Source of the DNA: Phycisphaerales bacterium
Lineage (GTDB): Bacteria > Planctomycetota > Phycisphaerae > UBA1845
Direction of reading: 5' to 3'
DNA: 43,549 bases
Assembly: GCA_020350565.1 (NCBI GenBank)
Contig: CP070718.1
Location: 2,394,590-2,438,138 of the forward strand
Below the pieces are notes generated by a model, which had not been told where the DNA came from, did no database searches, and saw only the letters and a list, made by a program, of their open reading frames with translations. The position numbers and the translations under genes are program-made. Of this stretch, positions 7,924 to 17,394 are shown one piece after another. Each line of letters begins with the position of its first letter. Position 1 is the stretch's first letter.

Positions 7924-9339
7924 TCACCACACCTTGTGACCCAGCAGAGGCCACCAAAACGCCAGCACGATCAGCACCACAATGTAGGCGATCACGTTCA
8001 TCCGCCAGCCCATTTGTACCACCTCTCGCAGGCCGTAGTGCCCGGCGGAAAAGCTGATCGCATTGGGTGGCGAACTGATCGGCAGACTGAATGCCAGCCC
8101 GGCCGTGATCGTCACGGCGAGCGTCATGCTCAGCGCGTCCACGCCCGTCAATTCACCCAAGGAATACCCGATTGGCAGCATGATGGCCACCGCGGCCGAA
8201 TTACTGATCCCCTCCGTTAGAAGAATCGAGGCCAGAGCCATGATGGCCAAGATGAGAATCGTGGGGAATTGCGGGTCGATCACTTGCCCGGCCAGGTACT
8301 CCATGGCTCGCGTTTCGGTGAGCGCCTTGCCAAGCGCGACGGCTCCGCCATACATCACCAGGACACCCCAATTCACGTAGCCCTGGGCCTGCTGCCAGTC
8401 GACGATTCTGAGCGCGAAGAGCATGGTTGCCGAGCAGACGGCGATGACCGCCAGCCCCACCACATGGCCGATGGTGATCCACGCCAGAATGGTGGCGACC
8501 ATCAAGGCGGCCATCCGGCGCTCGCGCCAGGACATTGGTCCAAGCCGGCGGACGCGCTCGTCGAGCATGGCCGTGGCCGAGCGGATGTCATCCAGGTCGT
8601 CCGGTATTCGCCGACGAAGCAGAAAGATCGCAACGAGCACCATAAGAGCCACCACCGGAATGGCCGCGCCCATCCAGGAAAGGAAGCTGATGGAGGTATC
8701 AGGGTGCGATTGCCTCAGCAGACTTAGAGCGAGAGGTGCGCGGGCGCCCCCCAGGAACGTCCCCACTCCGCCGATCGTCGAGCCCCAGGCCAGTCCGAGG
8801 AAGAGCTTCTTGGCGTAATTGTGTCCCTTACGCAGGCTCAGGCTGTCGACGGTTTCCACCAGGATCGGATAGATCATGGCCGCGACGGCATGCTCGGGCA
8901 TCCAGAGGGATAGAAACGCCGCAGACACGACGACGCCGATCACGAGCCGGCCCGGGCTCCGGTCAAACCGCTGAAGGGCCACCAGCGTGATGCGCTTCGA
9001 GAGTCCGGTGGCGATGGTGGCCGCCGCCAGGAGGAACACGCCCAGCATGAAGAAGACGGCTTCGTTGCCGAACTTCTCGAAAGAGCTCTCCATGCTGATG
9101 ATGCCCAGAAGGGGGAGGAGCGCAAGGGCCAGCAGCCCCGTCGCGGCGAGCGGAATGATGTTCGTGACCCACAAGGCCAGGCAGATGGCGAAAACGGCCA
9201 GGCAGCGCTGGGGTGCGTGCTCCTCCATGTTCTCGGGGATATTGTGAGGCTTGATGAATGTGGAAGAGAAACACAGCCATAGCGCGATGGCGAGAGCTAC
9301 ACCGACGATCAGCAGTTTAAGCGGCAGCCTCTTGTTCAT
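7924..9339 (-). CDS. SLC13/DASS-family sodium-coupled anion (sulfate or dicarboxylate) transporter
   Basis: The 471-aa protein has about eleven to twelve hydrophobic segments and the DASS layout: an N-terminal scaffold, two re-entrant hairpins and matching C-terminal repeat. The second hairpin motif is clear (LLTEGISNSAAVAIMLPIG). The first, normally an SNT sequence, reads LSLWMPEHAVAAMIYPI, so SNT is replaced by PEH. This resembles a distinct subgroup of the family. Tight coupling to an APS-kinase-like gene suggests sulfate or another sulfur oxyanion as substrate, which is inference. The ATG at 9339 has only a weak ribosome-binding site. Confidence 0.85.
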   Translation of the reverse strand: MNKRLPLKLLIVGVALAIALWLCFSSTFIKPHNIPENMEEHAPQRCLAVFAICLALWVTNIIPLAATGLLALALLPLLGIISMESSFEKFGNEAVFFMLGVFLLAAATIATGLSKRITLVALQRFDRSPGRLVIGVVVSAAFLSLWMPEHAVAAMIYPILVETVDSLSLRKGHNYAKKLFLGLAWGSTIGGVGTFLGGARAPLALSLLRQSHPDTSISFLSWMGAAIPVVALMVLVAIFLLRRRIPDDLDDIRSATAMLDERVRRLGPMSWRERRMAALMVATILAWITIGHVVGLAVIAVCSATMLFALRIVDWQQAQGYVNWGVLVMYGGAVALGKALTETRAMEYLAGQVIDPQFPTILILAIMALASILLTEGISNSAAVAIMLPIGYSLGELTGVDALSMTLAVTITAGLAFSLPISSPPNAISFSAGHYGLREVVQMGWRMNVIAYIVVLIVLAFWWPLLGHKVW

Positions 9340-9788
9340 TTTTTGGGATTCGGCCTGCGATTCTTCGACGGACCTTGTCGATCAAGGCCGGATCGGGCGT
9401 ATTCCCCGGGCCCTGCCTCACGGACAAGATCGGTTCTTAGTACCGCAATGCATGAAGGCTGTCCAAAAGGACCGTGATGGTGGGGCAATCCGGCGTCTCG
9501 AACGGGGGGCGGGCTTACGGTCGGGCGCTCCCAAATTCAAGCCGGGAACGGGCAGGGCGACGGTCTGTTCGAAGGGCTTTTCGGCGGTTCTTGACCGCCG
9601 TCGTGGACTGACATACCGTAACGGCCGCTGGAGTGTCCGGGATTGGCGCGGATTCGGCACACGGCGTGCCAACGACCTAAGGTCGGGTGGCGTTGTTTCT
9701 GTTGCCGCCTATAGTCCATGTAGGCAGACGCCGCACGATCATCCCTTTTCACGATTACGGATAAGACCTGTAACGGGAGTGACTTACG
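9340..9788. other. Divergent intergenic region between transporter and gap
   Basis: Contains the presumed promoters for the SLC13-type transporter and for gap. Structures visible are a hairpin CGGCGGT/ACCGCCG near 9582-9600 and a short palindrome CGACC-TAA-GGTCG at about 9674-9686 that could be an operator. I find no consensus promoter and no gene. Confidence 0.45.
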
Positions 9789-10814
9789 ATGGCAATCAAG
9801 GTCGGAATCAACGGTTTCGGAAGGATCGGTCGCCTGGTCTTGCGCGAAATGGCGGCTCGGGGCGACCAGTTTGACATCCTGGCCATCAACGACCTCAGCG
9901 ATCCCGCGCTGCTGAAGACGCTGCTCAAGTACGACTCGGTTCACGGCCGGTTCCCGGGCACCGTCGAGTCCGGCGAGGATTGCCTGGTCATCGACGGGAA
10001 GAAAGTGAAAGTTCTGAGTGAGAGGTCACCGGCAAACCTTCCCTGGAAGACCATGGGGGTTGAGATGGCGATCGAGTCCACCGGTGTCTTCACCAAGCGG
10101 GAGACCGAGAAGGGCGGCTATGTTGATCACCTCAAAGCAGGGGCCCGCAAGGTCATCATCTCCGCTCCGACGAAGGACGATCCCGATTTGATGGTGGTCT
10201 TCGGTGTAAACGACGACAAGCTCACGTCAAACCACAAGTGCGTGTCCAACGCGAGTTGCACGACGAATTGCCTGGCGCCGGTCGTCAAGGTTTTGCACGA
10301 CCATTTCGGCGTGGTGGAGGGACTGATGACCACGGTCCACGCCTACACGAACGACCAGAACATCGCCGATCAGATACACAAGGACCCCCGTCGCGCTCGC
10401 GCAGGAGCCATCAATATCATCCCCACTACCACCGGAGCAGCCCGTGCGGTTGGCAAGGTGCTTCCGGACCTCAACGGTAAACTCAACGGTTTTGCCCTTC
10501 GTGTGCCGGTGCCGGACGGCTCAATCGTCGATTTTGTGGCCACGCTGAAGAAGTCCGCCACCGTTGCGGCGGTCAATGGCGCGCTGAAGGCCGCTGCCGA
10601 GGGGCCGATGAAGGGTATCCTGCAGTATTGTGACGAGCCGATCGTCAGCACCGACGTCATTCACAACCCGCACAGTTCCATCGTGGATAGTCTGAGCACG
10701 ATGACCATGCCGGCTGACGGTGGGAACATGGTCAAGGTCATCGCCTGGTATGACAACGAATGGGGCTATTCCTGCCGCACGGTGGACCTGGCGGTCAAAA
10801 TGGCGGCCCTGTAG
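9789..10814 (+). CDS. gap: Glyceraldehyde-3-phosphate dehydrogenase, class I
   Basis: The enzyme converts glyceraldehyde-3-phosphate, phosphate and NAD+ to 1,3-bisphosphoglycerate. The 341-aa sequence has the Rossmann [11 protein letters not shown], Asp35 after the second strand (AINDLSD), which points to NAD preference, and the catalytic [12 protein letters not shown] with Cys157 and His184 in TTVHAYT. The C-terminal [11 protein letters not shown] is intact. A GGGAG 9 nt upstream supports the ATG at 9789. It leads a plus-strand carbon-metabolism group (gap, pgk, rpe). I see nothing abnormal. Confidence 0.97.
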   Translation: MAIKVGINGFGRIGRLVLREMAARGDQFDILAINDLSDPALLKTLLKYDSVHGRFPGTVESGEDCLVIDGKKVKVLSERSPANLPWKTMGVEMAIESTGVFTKRETEKGGYVDHLKAGARKVIISAPTKDDPDLMVVFGVNDDKLTSNHKCVSNASCTTNCLAPVVKVLHDHFGVVEGLMTTVHAYTNDQNIADQIHKDPRRARAGAINIIPTTTGAARAVGKVLPDLNGKLNGFALRVPVPDGSIVDFVATLKKSATVAAVNGALKAAAEGPMKGILQYCDEPIVSTDVIHNPHSSIVDSLSTMTMPADGGNMVKVIAWYDNEWGYSCRTVDLAVKMAAL

Positions 10815-10985
10815 TCTGGGTGAGTGCTGCGTAATTCGGGCTTTCCGGGCGTCGCCCTGAAAGGTTAGAATTCGACCGGCCGCAGGGTCGGTCATCTGGT
10901 GATCTTCCTACGGCCCAATCGATTCGATGGGGCCGTTTTGCGTTTACAGGCGGACGAATGCCACAACGTTCCGAGGCAACCAGCC

Positions 10986-12221
10986 ATGAAGAAGACGGTT
11001 GAGGACATCGACGTACGAGGAAAGCGTGTTCTGGTTCGGTGCGATTTCAACGTCCCGCTCGATGGGTCAGGCCGTATCACCGATGACCGGCGAATCCGGT
11101 GTGCGTTGCCGACGATCAAGCGCCTGCTTGACGGCGGGGGGCGGCTGATCCTGATGAGCCACCTGGGCCGACCCAAAGGGGACGGGCCGGAGGATCGTAA
11201 GAAGTTCACGCTCGCGCCGGTTGCCAAGAGGCTCAGCGAGCTGATCGGCAAGCCGGTGGAACTGACAAGCGAATGCGTCGGCGAGGAGGTCTCGGCGGCC
11301 GTCGCTGCGATGAAAGAGGGCGATGTGGTCCTTCTCGAGAACCTCCGGTTCAATCCACCGGAAACGATCAAAGACAAGGCCGCTGCCGCCAACGCTGCCC
11401 TGCGCGAGCAGAAGGACAACTTCGCCGAGGCTCTCGCCGAGCTTGCAGACGTTTACATCAACGACGCCTTCGGTACCTGCCACCGGGACAACGCGAGTAT
11501 GCTCACAGTACCCCAGATGATGGAGGGCAAGCCGCGGGTGGTCGGCTATTTGGTGCGCAAGGAGCTTGAGTTTCTTGGGGGGGCGGTTGCCGATCCCGTC
11601 CGTCCCTTTGTCTGCGTGCTCGGGGGTGCGAAAGTCTCGGACAAGTTGGGCGTGATCCAGTCGCTGTTGGCCAAGTGCGACACCATTCTGGTTGGTGGGG
11701 CGATGGCCTATACCTTTTTGAAGGCTGACGGTCTGGAGGTCGGCAAGAGCCTCGTCGAGGAGGATCTTCTCGAGACCGCAAGGAGCCTACGGGTCGAGGC
11801 GGGCGACAAGCTCAAGTTGCCCGCTGATTCCGTCGTGGCTGCCGAGATCAAGGAGGGTGCGGTTGTTCAGGTCGTGGAGGGGGCGATTCCCTCGAATCAG
11901 ATGGGGCTCGACATCGGCCCGAAAACGGTAAGCCGTTACAGGGAAATAGTTTGCGGCGCGAAGACGATCGTGTGGAATGGTCCGATGGGTGTTATCGAGA
12001 CTCCGCCGTTCGATCGGGGTACAATGGCCATGGCCTCGGCGATGGCTCAGGCCACCGATGCGGGTGCGGTCACCATCATCGGAGGCGGGGACAGTGCCGC
12101 CGCCGTCGACAAGGCCGGTCTTGACGAAAGAATGAGCCACGTCTCGACCGGTGGCGGAGCGTCGCTGGAGTTTCTGGAAGGCAAGACCTTCGCCGCCATC
12201 GACGTGCTCGATGACGCATAG
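10986..12221 (+). CDS. pgk: Phosphoglycerate kinase
   Basis: Pgk transfers phosphate from 1,3-bisphosphoglycerate to ADP. The 411-aa protein has the N-terminal [16 protein letters not shown] motif, the HLGRPKG loop, [29 protein letters not shown] and the C-terminal [35 protein letters not shown]. The start at 10986 follows GAGG at 10973 and matches the family N-terminus; the open frame extends upstream but without homology. It lies 171 nt after gap and 18 nt before a very strong ribosome-binding site for rpe. Confidence 0.97.
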   Translation: MKKTVEDIDVRGKRVLVRCDFNVPLDGSGRITDDRRIRCALPTIKRLLDGGGRLILMSHLGRPKGDGPEDRKKFTLAPVAKRLSELIGKPVELTSECVGEEVSAAVAAMKEGDVVLLENLRFNPPETIKDKAAAANAALREQKDNFAEALAELADVYINDAFGTCHRDNASMLTVPQMMEGKPRVVGYLVRKELEFLGGAVADPVRPFVCVLGGAKVSDKLGVIQSLLAKCDTILVGGAMAYTFLKADGLEVGKSLVEEDLLETARSLRVEAGDKLKLPADSVVAAEIKEGAVVQVVEGAIPSNQMGLDIGPKTVSRYREIVCGAKTIVWNGPMGVIETPPFDRGTMAMASAMAQATDAGAVTIIGGGDSAAAVDKAGLDERMSHVSTGGGASLEFLEGKTFAAIDVLDDA

Positions 12222-12296
12222 AGAGGAGGAGGTAACCCGATCGAACTGACGAGGGAACCGCAATCTGGCTTCGCTCTTTCCAGACGGGGGCTTTGG

Positions 12297-12992
12297 GTGG
12301 CGCCGTCGCTGCTGGCGGCGGATTTTTCGCGGCTGGAGGAGCAAGTGGCGGGCGTGGAGGCCGCCGGGGCCGAAGTGCTTCATCTGGATGTGATGGACGG
12401 TCACTTCGTGCCGAACATCAGTTTCGGGATCCCGGTCATCGCGTCGTTGCGCAAGCGGAGCAGGATGTTCTTCGACGCGCACCTGATGATCGTGGACCCG
12501 ATGCGATACGCCGAGCCATTTGTGAAGGCGGGGTGCGATCACCTGACCTTCCACATAGAAACGGTGGAGGCCCCGGACCGAGTGATCGAGCATTTTCGGA
12601 GCCTGGGGGTCTCGGTCGGCGTATCATTGAACCCGACGACGCCCGTCGAATCGATTGAGGCGATCGTCGACAACGTGGATATGGTGTTGGTCATGAGCGT
12701 TTGGCCGGGCTTTGGGGGTCAGACGTTCATCGCGGAAGTACTGCCCAAGGTTGAGATCCTGCGTGAGCGACTGGCTTCGCATCAGCGTCTGGAGATCGAC
12801 GGGGGCATCGATGTGGATACGGTTGCGGAAGCGGCGAGGGCGGGCGCGGACGTCCTGGTGGCGGGGTCAGCCGTTTTCGGGAAGCCCGATCCGGTTGGGG
12901 CGATGAAGGAGTTGCATCGCCTCGCTCAGGAAGCGGTCAAGGCCGGTGGCGGGCGGGTGGAGCCCCATGCCGCCAAACCGAGTGGAGATTGA
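12297..12992 (+). CDS. rpe: Ribulose-phosphate 3-epimerase
   Basis: Rpe interconverts ribulose-5-phosphate and xylulose-5-phosphate in the pentose phosphate pathway. The TIM-barrel signatures are present: [53 protein letters not shown] and [11 protein letters not shown]. The only standard start in frame is GTG at 12297, but it begins just one residue before the conserved APS and would trim the first strand. The frame is open upstream to 12222, and an ideal AGGAGGT (12227-12233) stands 6 nt before an ATC codon at 12240 in the same frame, so true initiation may be there (250 aa). I keep the conservative GTG. Confidence 0.9.
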   Translation: MAPSLLAADFSRLEEQVAGVEAAGAEVLHLDVMDGHFVPNISFGIPVIASLRKRSRMFFDAHLMIVDPMRYAEPFVKAGCDHLTFHIETVEAPDRVIEHFRSLGVSVGVSLNPTTPVESIEAIVDNVDMVLVMSVWPGFGGQTFIAEVLPKVEILRERLASHQRLEIDGGIDVDTVAEAARAGADVLVAGSAVFGKPDPVGAMKELHRLAQEAVKAGGGRVEPHAAKPSGD

Positions 12993-13054
12993 AGCTTTTG
13001 ACGGTCCTCGGGACCGTCGGCGTCGAGTCTTACCAACTCGAGCGAGGTGGAACC

Positions 13055-13666
13055 ATGTCGAAGTTGGTGCTTATTCCTTGGGCACAGACGGACTGGAGTG
13101 CCCAGGGACGAATGGCTTCGCAGACCGCCCTTTCACTGAATGAGGAAGGGCAACGACAGGCGGAGGCTTGGGCTGAGGCCCTGGCAGGTTTGAAATTCAA
13201 GACCATCTTCTGTGGGGAGGAGCAGACGGCGCAGGAGACGGCGGGGGTTATGGCGTATCGGTCCGGGGCCCGGCAGAGGGTCGTGGAAGACCTGGATGAG
13301 ATCGATTTGGGCTTATGGGAGGGTCTCACGAAAGCCGAGCTTCAGCGGCGCTACCCCAAGATCTTCAAAACCTGGCAGGAGGACCCGGCCAGCGTCCGAC
13401 CGCCGGAAGGTGAGGGGGTGGCCGAAGGTGCGGCCCGAATCCGGAAACGTGTTGAGCGGATTGCGGCTGAAGCGGATGGCAAGACCGTCGGTTTGGTGCT
13501 CGGGCCGATTGCCTTTGCGCTGGCTCGCTGTGCCCTGGAGTCCGTCGGACTCGATCAGATGAAAGCGCTCATGGACGACTTGCCTCTTTGCTATGAGCTC
13601 ACGGATGGGGGTCAAGCGGAAAGGGAGCCCGAGCGGATCCAGGTGACAAGCGTATCCCACGCGTAG
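13055..13666 (+). CDS. Histidine-phosphatase-fold protein lacking all catalytic residues
   Basis: The 203-aa sequence aligns with phosphoglycerate-mutase-like phosphatases: LSLNEEGQRQAEAWAEAL, the TAQETA segment, DLDEIDLGLWEGLTKAELQRRYP, and PPEGEGVAEGAARI. The catalytic RHGET box reads PWAQT (residues 8-12), so Arg, His and Gly are gone; the second Arg (RAxQTA) is Thr, and the second His box (VSHGG) reads VLGPI near residue 150. It therefore cannot use the phosphohistidine mechanism. The rest of the fold is well kept, which suggests a binding or regulatory role. GAGGTGG upstream supports the ATG at 13055. It sits 62 nt after rpe and 29 nt before accD. Confidence 0.8.
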   Translation: MSKLVLIPWAQTDWSAQGRMASQTALSLNEEGQRQAEAWAEALAGLKFKTIFCGEEQTAQETAGVMAYRSGARQRVVEDLDEIDLGLWEGLTKAELQRRYPKIFKTWQEDPASVRPPEGEGVAEGAARIRKRVERIAAEADGKTVGLVLGPIAFALARCALESVGLDQMKALMDDLPLCYELTDGGQAEREPERIQVTSVSHA

Positions 13667-13695
13667 GTTACCGGCGGATCGAGCCTGGAAGCGTT

Positions 13696-14502
13696 ATGCC
13701 ACGAGATGAATCAGGTGTGCCGGCCGGCTTGTGGACCCGCTGTTCGAGATGCGGGCACATGCTGTATGAGAAGGAGGTGGTGGAGAACCTGCACGTCTGC
13801 CCGGAGTGCGGCTACCACCGGCGAATCGACGCTCGAACGCGGATCGCCCAGTTGGTCGACCCCGATTCCTTTGAGGAATTTGCGGAGGATCTGCGATCCA
13901 CCGACCCTCTGAAGTTCAAGGACCGTATCCCGTACAAGGAGCGGCTTCAGCAGGAGCAGGAGAAGACCGGGGAGGTTGAGGCCGTGGTCGTGGGCAAGGC
14001 CTTCATCAGGGGCCGCCCTGTGATCCTGGCCGTCATGAATCCTTCGTTCATCATGGCCTCCATGGGATCGGTGGTGGGGGAGAAGGTCACCCGGGCGATC
14101 GAGCGTGCGACAGCAGAGAACCTTCCGCTGGTGATCGTAACGGCCTCCGGTGGTGCCCGCATGCAGGAGGGGATGGTCTCGCTGATGCAGATGGCCAAGA
14201 CCTCGGCGGCGGTGGGCAAGCTCGATGAGGCGAAGGGGCTCTATATCGTCGTGGCGACCGACCCGACGACGGCAGGCGTGGCCGCCAGCTTCGCGAGTCT
14301 GGGCGACGTGATCCTGGCCGAACCGGAAGCGATGATCGGCTTCGCCGGCCCAAGGGTGATCGCGAATACGATCAACGCTGAGCTGCCAGAAGGATTCCAG
14401 ACGGCCGAGTTCATGTTGGAGCATGGCTTCGTCGACCGGATCGTCAAGCGCTGCGATCTCCGCCGAGAGATCGCTCGGACCATCGACTACTGCGGCAAGT
14501 GA
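13696..14502 (+). CDS. accD: Acetyl-CoA carboxylase carboxyltransferase subunit beta
   Basis: AccD with AccA moves the carboxyl group from carboxybiotin-BCCP to acetyl-CoA, committing carbon to fatty acid synthesis. The 268-aa protein has the four-Cys zinc ribbon (Cys16, 19, 35, 38), the FKDRIPYKERL linker, the SGGARMQEGMVSLMQMAKT oxyanion region and the GFAGPRVI and GFQTAEFMLEHGFVDRIV segments. accA is not next to it. It is slightly short at the C-terminus compared with E. coli AccD, as is common outside Proteobacteria. It follows the pseudo-phosphatase gene by 29 nt and is probably in the same transcript. Confidence 0.96.
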   Translation: MPRDESGVPAGLWTRCSRCGHMLYEKEVVENLHVCPECGYHRRIDARTRIAQLVDPDSFEEFAEDLRSTDPLKFKDRIPYKERLQQEQEKTGEVEAVVVGKAFIRGRPVILAVMNPSFIMASMGSVVGEKVTRAIERATAENLPLVIVTASGGARMQEGMVSLMQMAKTSAAVGKLDEAKGLYIVVATDPTTAGVAASFASLGDVILAEPEAMIGFAGPRVIANTINAELPEGFQTAEFMLEHGFVDRIVKRCDLRREIARTIDYCGK

Positions 14503-14755
14503 CGGCGAAGTGTCGGGATCATGACATCTCTGGCGACCCGCTAGATCTTGGGCTTCAGAACCTGCCTCGAACAAGGCGAAGCCGGAAGACGATGGCTCGT
14601 TCCGAGTCCTCTCAAGAAAAACCGCTAGAGTGGCTCCTGATCGGAAAGATTCCTGCAAGTATTCCTTTGCAGTGGGCCGATCAGTAATGTACAAACTGCT
14701 CGTAGGTTGGGTGGCGCAGGCCGCGAGTCGGATCTCGTAGTTCTCCTGGAATCTT

Positions 14756-15310
14756 ATGCAAGCGCGAACACGGATGTTCAAGGCGCTCGGTTGCCTGGTC
14801 CTGGCGATGACCGGCGCTTCCCTGCTTCTGGCCTGGATGGACCCCAGCCCCCCCATTATCAGCCCGCCGACGATCTCAGGTGATGAACGGCTTGCAGGGA
14901 TGCGCGGCGTCGTAGTGGAGCGCGTCGACGTCCGGGACGGACGCTGGAATTCGATCGAGATCGTCGCCGGGGCCTCGGCTGCGTCGGGGCGGTTGCTCCG
15001 GGCCTCCTCGCAACAGCGCGAAGTCCATTTCGTCGTTGACGACCTCGGCAAGCCACATCGTATCGGCCTGTGGGACGATCAACGGGGCGCGGCAGGTAAG
15101 GTCGGGACGGTCCGTATCGAGGTGGTGCAACCGCGTTCCGGTGAGCCGATGACGGCGGCTCAGTTGGCTACGCTGCAGGCGCTGATTCTCGCCATCAATG
15201 AGGAAATCATGCCCGGCGACTCCTCGCTCCCGATTCGGCTGGACGGCGCCTGGTCGCGTGTCTACGGTCTGCAGGAGGGCGACGTCTTCGATCTCGCGCC
15301 TCATCGGTAG
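14756..15310 (+). CDS. Exported protein with weak similarity to a degenerate amidase_2/PGRP domain
   Basis: The 184-aa product has an N-terminal hydrophobic segment (about residues 8-27, ALGCLVLAMTGASLLLAWM), a signal peptide or membrane anchor. The remainder loosely follows N-acetylmuramoyl-L-alanine amidase type 2: RWNSIEIVAGAS where active enzymes have WxxIVIHHSA, REVHFVVDDLG where they have YHFVIGNG, GTVRIEVVQ where they have GIGICLVGNF, then MTAAQLATLQALI. The zinc ligands are absent in this reading, so it would be inactive. The match is a weak pattern judgement. An ATG at 14774 is an alternative start. Confidence 0.55.
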   Translation: MQARTRMFKALGCLVLAMTGASLLLAWMDPSPPIISPPTISGDERLAGMRGVVVERVDVRDGRWNSIEIVAGASAASGRLLRASSQQREVHFVVDDLGKPHRIGLWDDQRGAAGKVGTVRIEVVQPRSGEPMTAAQLATLQALILAINEEIMPGDSSLPIRLDGAWSRVYGLQEGDVFDLAPHR

Positions 15311-15538
15311 GCCGCATTTCCTGTTGGTTTCCCCTCTTTTTAACCTCTCTTGATCCCCAGGAGCGCTGCAGGCTTTGGCGAGGCCATCGCATGAGCGTCA
15401 TTGCCGAGTGCTCTGTGGCGATACGGTCTTGCTCTCACACGGCGACGGGCGGTAGCTTGTCTGCTGCTTCTGATGTTCTGATCGCATCGAGTTTTCAGCC
15501 TCTTGCCGTTTCGGCAGTTCTGCCGCAGGAGTCGCGCC

Positions 15539-17257
15539 ATGAAACGCAGGATTTGGATTCTCCCTGTTGCTGCAGCTTTCCTGTCCCTGTCATGCCCGGT
15601 CACGCGCGGGGAGCAGCCGGCGTGGCTGGCTGAGGGCCGGCACGCCATGGTGGCCAGCGATTCGGCGGAGGCGTCCCAGGCCGGACTGGACATCCTGAAG
15701 GCGGGCGGCAACGCGATTGACGCCGCGGCGGCCACGTCCTTCGCGCTGGGCGTTACGCGCCCCTACAGCACCGGGCTTGGCGGTGGGGGCTTTATGATTA
15801 TCCGGTTCGTCGGCGGACGCACCGTGGTACTGGACTATCGAGAGACGGCCCCAGCGCGTGCCTCGGCAGAGATGTTTGTCGAAGCGAGAAAGCGCGGTGG
15901 TATAACCGAGTACCCAAGTCGATACGGCTACCTGGCGGCGGCGGTTCCCGGCGTGCTTGCGGGGCAGCATCGCGCGTTGTCGCAGTTCGGCACATTCGAT
16001 CTGGCGCGGGCGGTCGCCCCGGCCATTCGCCTGGCCGAGTCCGGCTTCGAGATCGATCAGCATTTCGTGGCGTCATCCAGAGAGGTCTTGAAAACGTACG
16101 AGAAGCATCCGGATCTCAAAGAGACCAGTCCCTTTATCTGGAAGAAGTACCTGGGCGGGGGCGCGCTTCCCAAGCCGGGCGATCGCCTGATCCAACCCGA
16201 GTTGGCGAAGCTCTTGAGGGAAGTCGCTGAACACGGGCCGCCGTTCTTCTACCAGGGTCCGGTCGCCGAGGCGATCGATCAGGCCATGCGGCGCCACGGC
16301 GGTGTGATGACCATGGCTGATCTCGGCCGGTATGAGGTGAGGCAGCGTGAAGCCTTGCGAGTGACGTACCGGGGACATGAGATCATCACGATGCCGCCTC
16401 CATCCTCGGGTGGCGTTGCCATCGCCGAGACACTCAACATCCTGGAGCAGTTCGATCTTCGGGGGTTGGCGCGGCAGGATCCGGCTTTGGCCGTCCATTA
16501 TCAGGTGGAGGCGATGAAACACGCCTTTGCGGATCGGGCGCGCTGGCTGGGCGATACGAACGATACGTCCGTATCGGCTTTCTACCTCACGTCGAAGTCG
16601 TACGCGGCCGACCTCGCCAAACGCATTGATGAGTTCCATGCCGCCGGTGTGGCCACGTACGGATGTTCGCAGCTTCCGGATGATGCGGGCACGTCCCATT
16701 ATTGCGTCGTCGATCGATGGGGCAACGTGGTCGTGGCCACGGAGACCATCAATACGGTGTTCGGTTCCCTGGCGACGATCGCGGAGTGGGGGCTGATCCT
16801 GAACAACGAGATGGACGACTTCTCAGCCGAGCCGGACCGGGCCAACGCGTTCCGTTTGATCCAGTCAGAGCGAAACGCCCCTGCGCCGGGCAAGCGACCC
16901 CTGTCGAGCATGGCGCCCACCATTGTGCTCAAAGACGGTGAGCCGCTTCTGATGCTGGGAGCATCAGGTGGTCCGAGAATCATCAGTTCGGTATTGAACG
17001 TCCTGCTGTGTGTGCTGGAGTACAATCTTCCGCTGGATCAGGCGATCGTCGAGCCCAGGCCGCATCATCAGTGGCAACCCGACGAGCTATTCTTCGATTC
17101 TGCCCCGCTGCGTCAGGTCGAGCGGGGTCTGGTGAATCGAGGGCACAAGATCTCGGATCAGCGTAAGACCGGTATTGTACAAGCGATCATGAAAGGGCCT
17201 TCTGGCTGGCTTGGCGCCTCCGATCCGCGGAAGGGTGGACGACCAGCGGGATATTAG
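15539..17257 (+). CDS. ggt: Gamma-glutamyltransferase / glutathione hydrolase
   Basis: This Ntn-hydrolase cleaves the gamma-glutamyl bond of glutathione and related peptides in the periplasm and self-processes into two subunits. The 572-aa protein starts at 15539 (AGGAG, 7-nt spacer) with a signal sequence MKRRIWILPVAAAFLSLSC; the Cys could be lipidated but the -3 residue is Ser, so this is uncertain. Motifs present are GGNAIDAAAA, STGLGGGGFM, the nucleophile in GTSHYCVVD (Thr385), SSMAPTIVLKDG and LGASGGPRIISS. It is likely active. It follows the degenerate exported protein by 228 nt. Confidence 0.93.
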   Translation: MKRRIWILPVAAAFLSLSCPVTRGEQPAWLAEGRHAMVASDSAEASQAGLDILKAGGNAIDAAAATSFALGVTRPYSTGLGGGGFMIIRFVGGRTVVLDYRETAPARASAEMFVEARKRGGITEYPSRYGYLAAAVPGVLAGQHRALSQFGTFDLARAVAPAIRLAESGFEIDQHFVASSREVLKTYEKHPDLKETSPFIWKKYLGGGALPKPGDRLIQPELAKLLREVAEHGPPFFYQGPVAEAIDQAMRRHGGVMTMADLGRYEVRQREALRVTYRGHEIITMPPPSSGGVAIAETLNILEQFDLRGLARQDPALAVHYQVEAMKHAFADRARWLGDTNDTSVSAFYLTSKSYAADLAKRIDEFHAAGVATYGCSQLPDDAGTSHYCVVDRWGNVVVATETINTVFGSLATIAEWGLILNNEMDDFSAEPDRANAFRLIQSERNAPAPGKRPLSSMAPTIVLKDGEPLLMLGASGGPRIISSVLNVLLCVLEYNLPLDQAIVEPRPHHQWQPDELFFDSAPLRQVERGLVNRGHKISDQRKTGIVQAIMKGPSGWLGASDPRKGGRPAGY

Positions 17258-17359
17258 CGCCTTCCGCGTTGAGGAGGTGGTGGCCCCCTCCGCCCGCTTT
17301 AAAAACCGCTCGGGTGGCTATGCGGACGAAAACCGATTTTCGAGGATAAACGCGGGAGA

Positions 17360-17388
17360 TTGGTTGGCGGCTGGGGTGGTCATATTTT
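17360..17388 (+). promoter_or_regulatory. Possible promoter of the candidate RNA
   Basis: TTGGTT (17360-17365), a 17-nt spacer and TATTTT (17383-17388). It is a moderate match to the sigma-70 consensus, and the predicted start is near 17395. Activity is inferred only. Confidence 0.3.
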
Positions 17389-17394
17389 AAGTTG

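Noticed and set aside
13711-15051. 446-aa minus-strand frame over accD
   Set aside because: It is a shadow frame; accD on the plus strand is certain.
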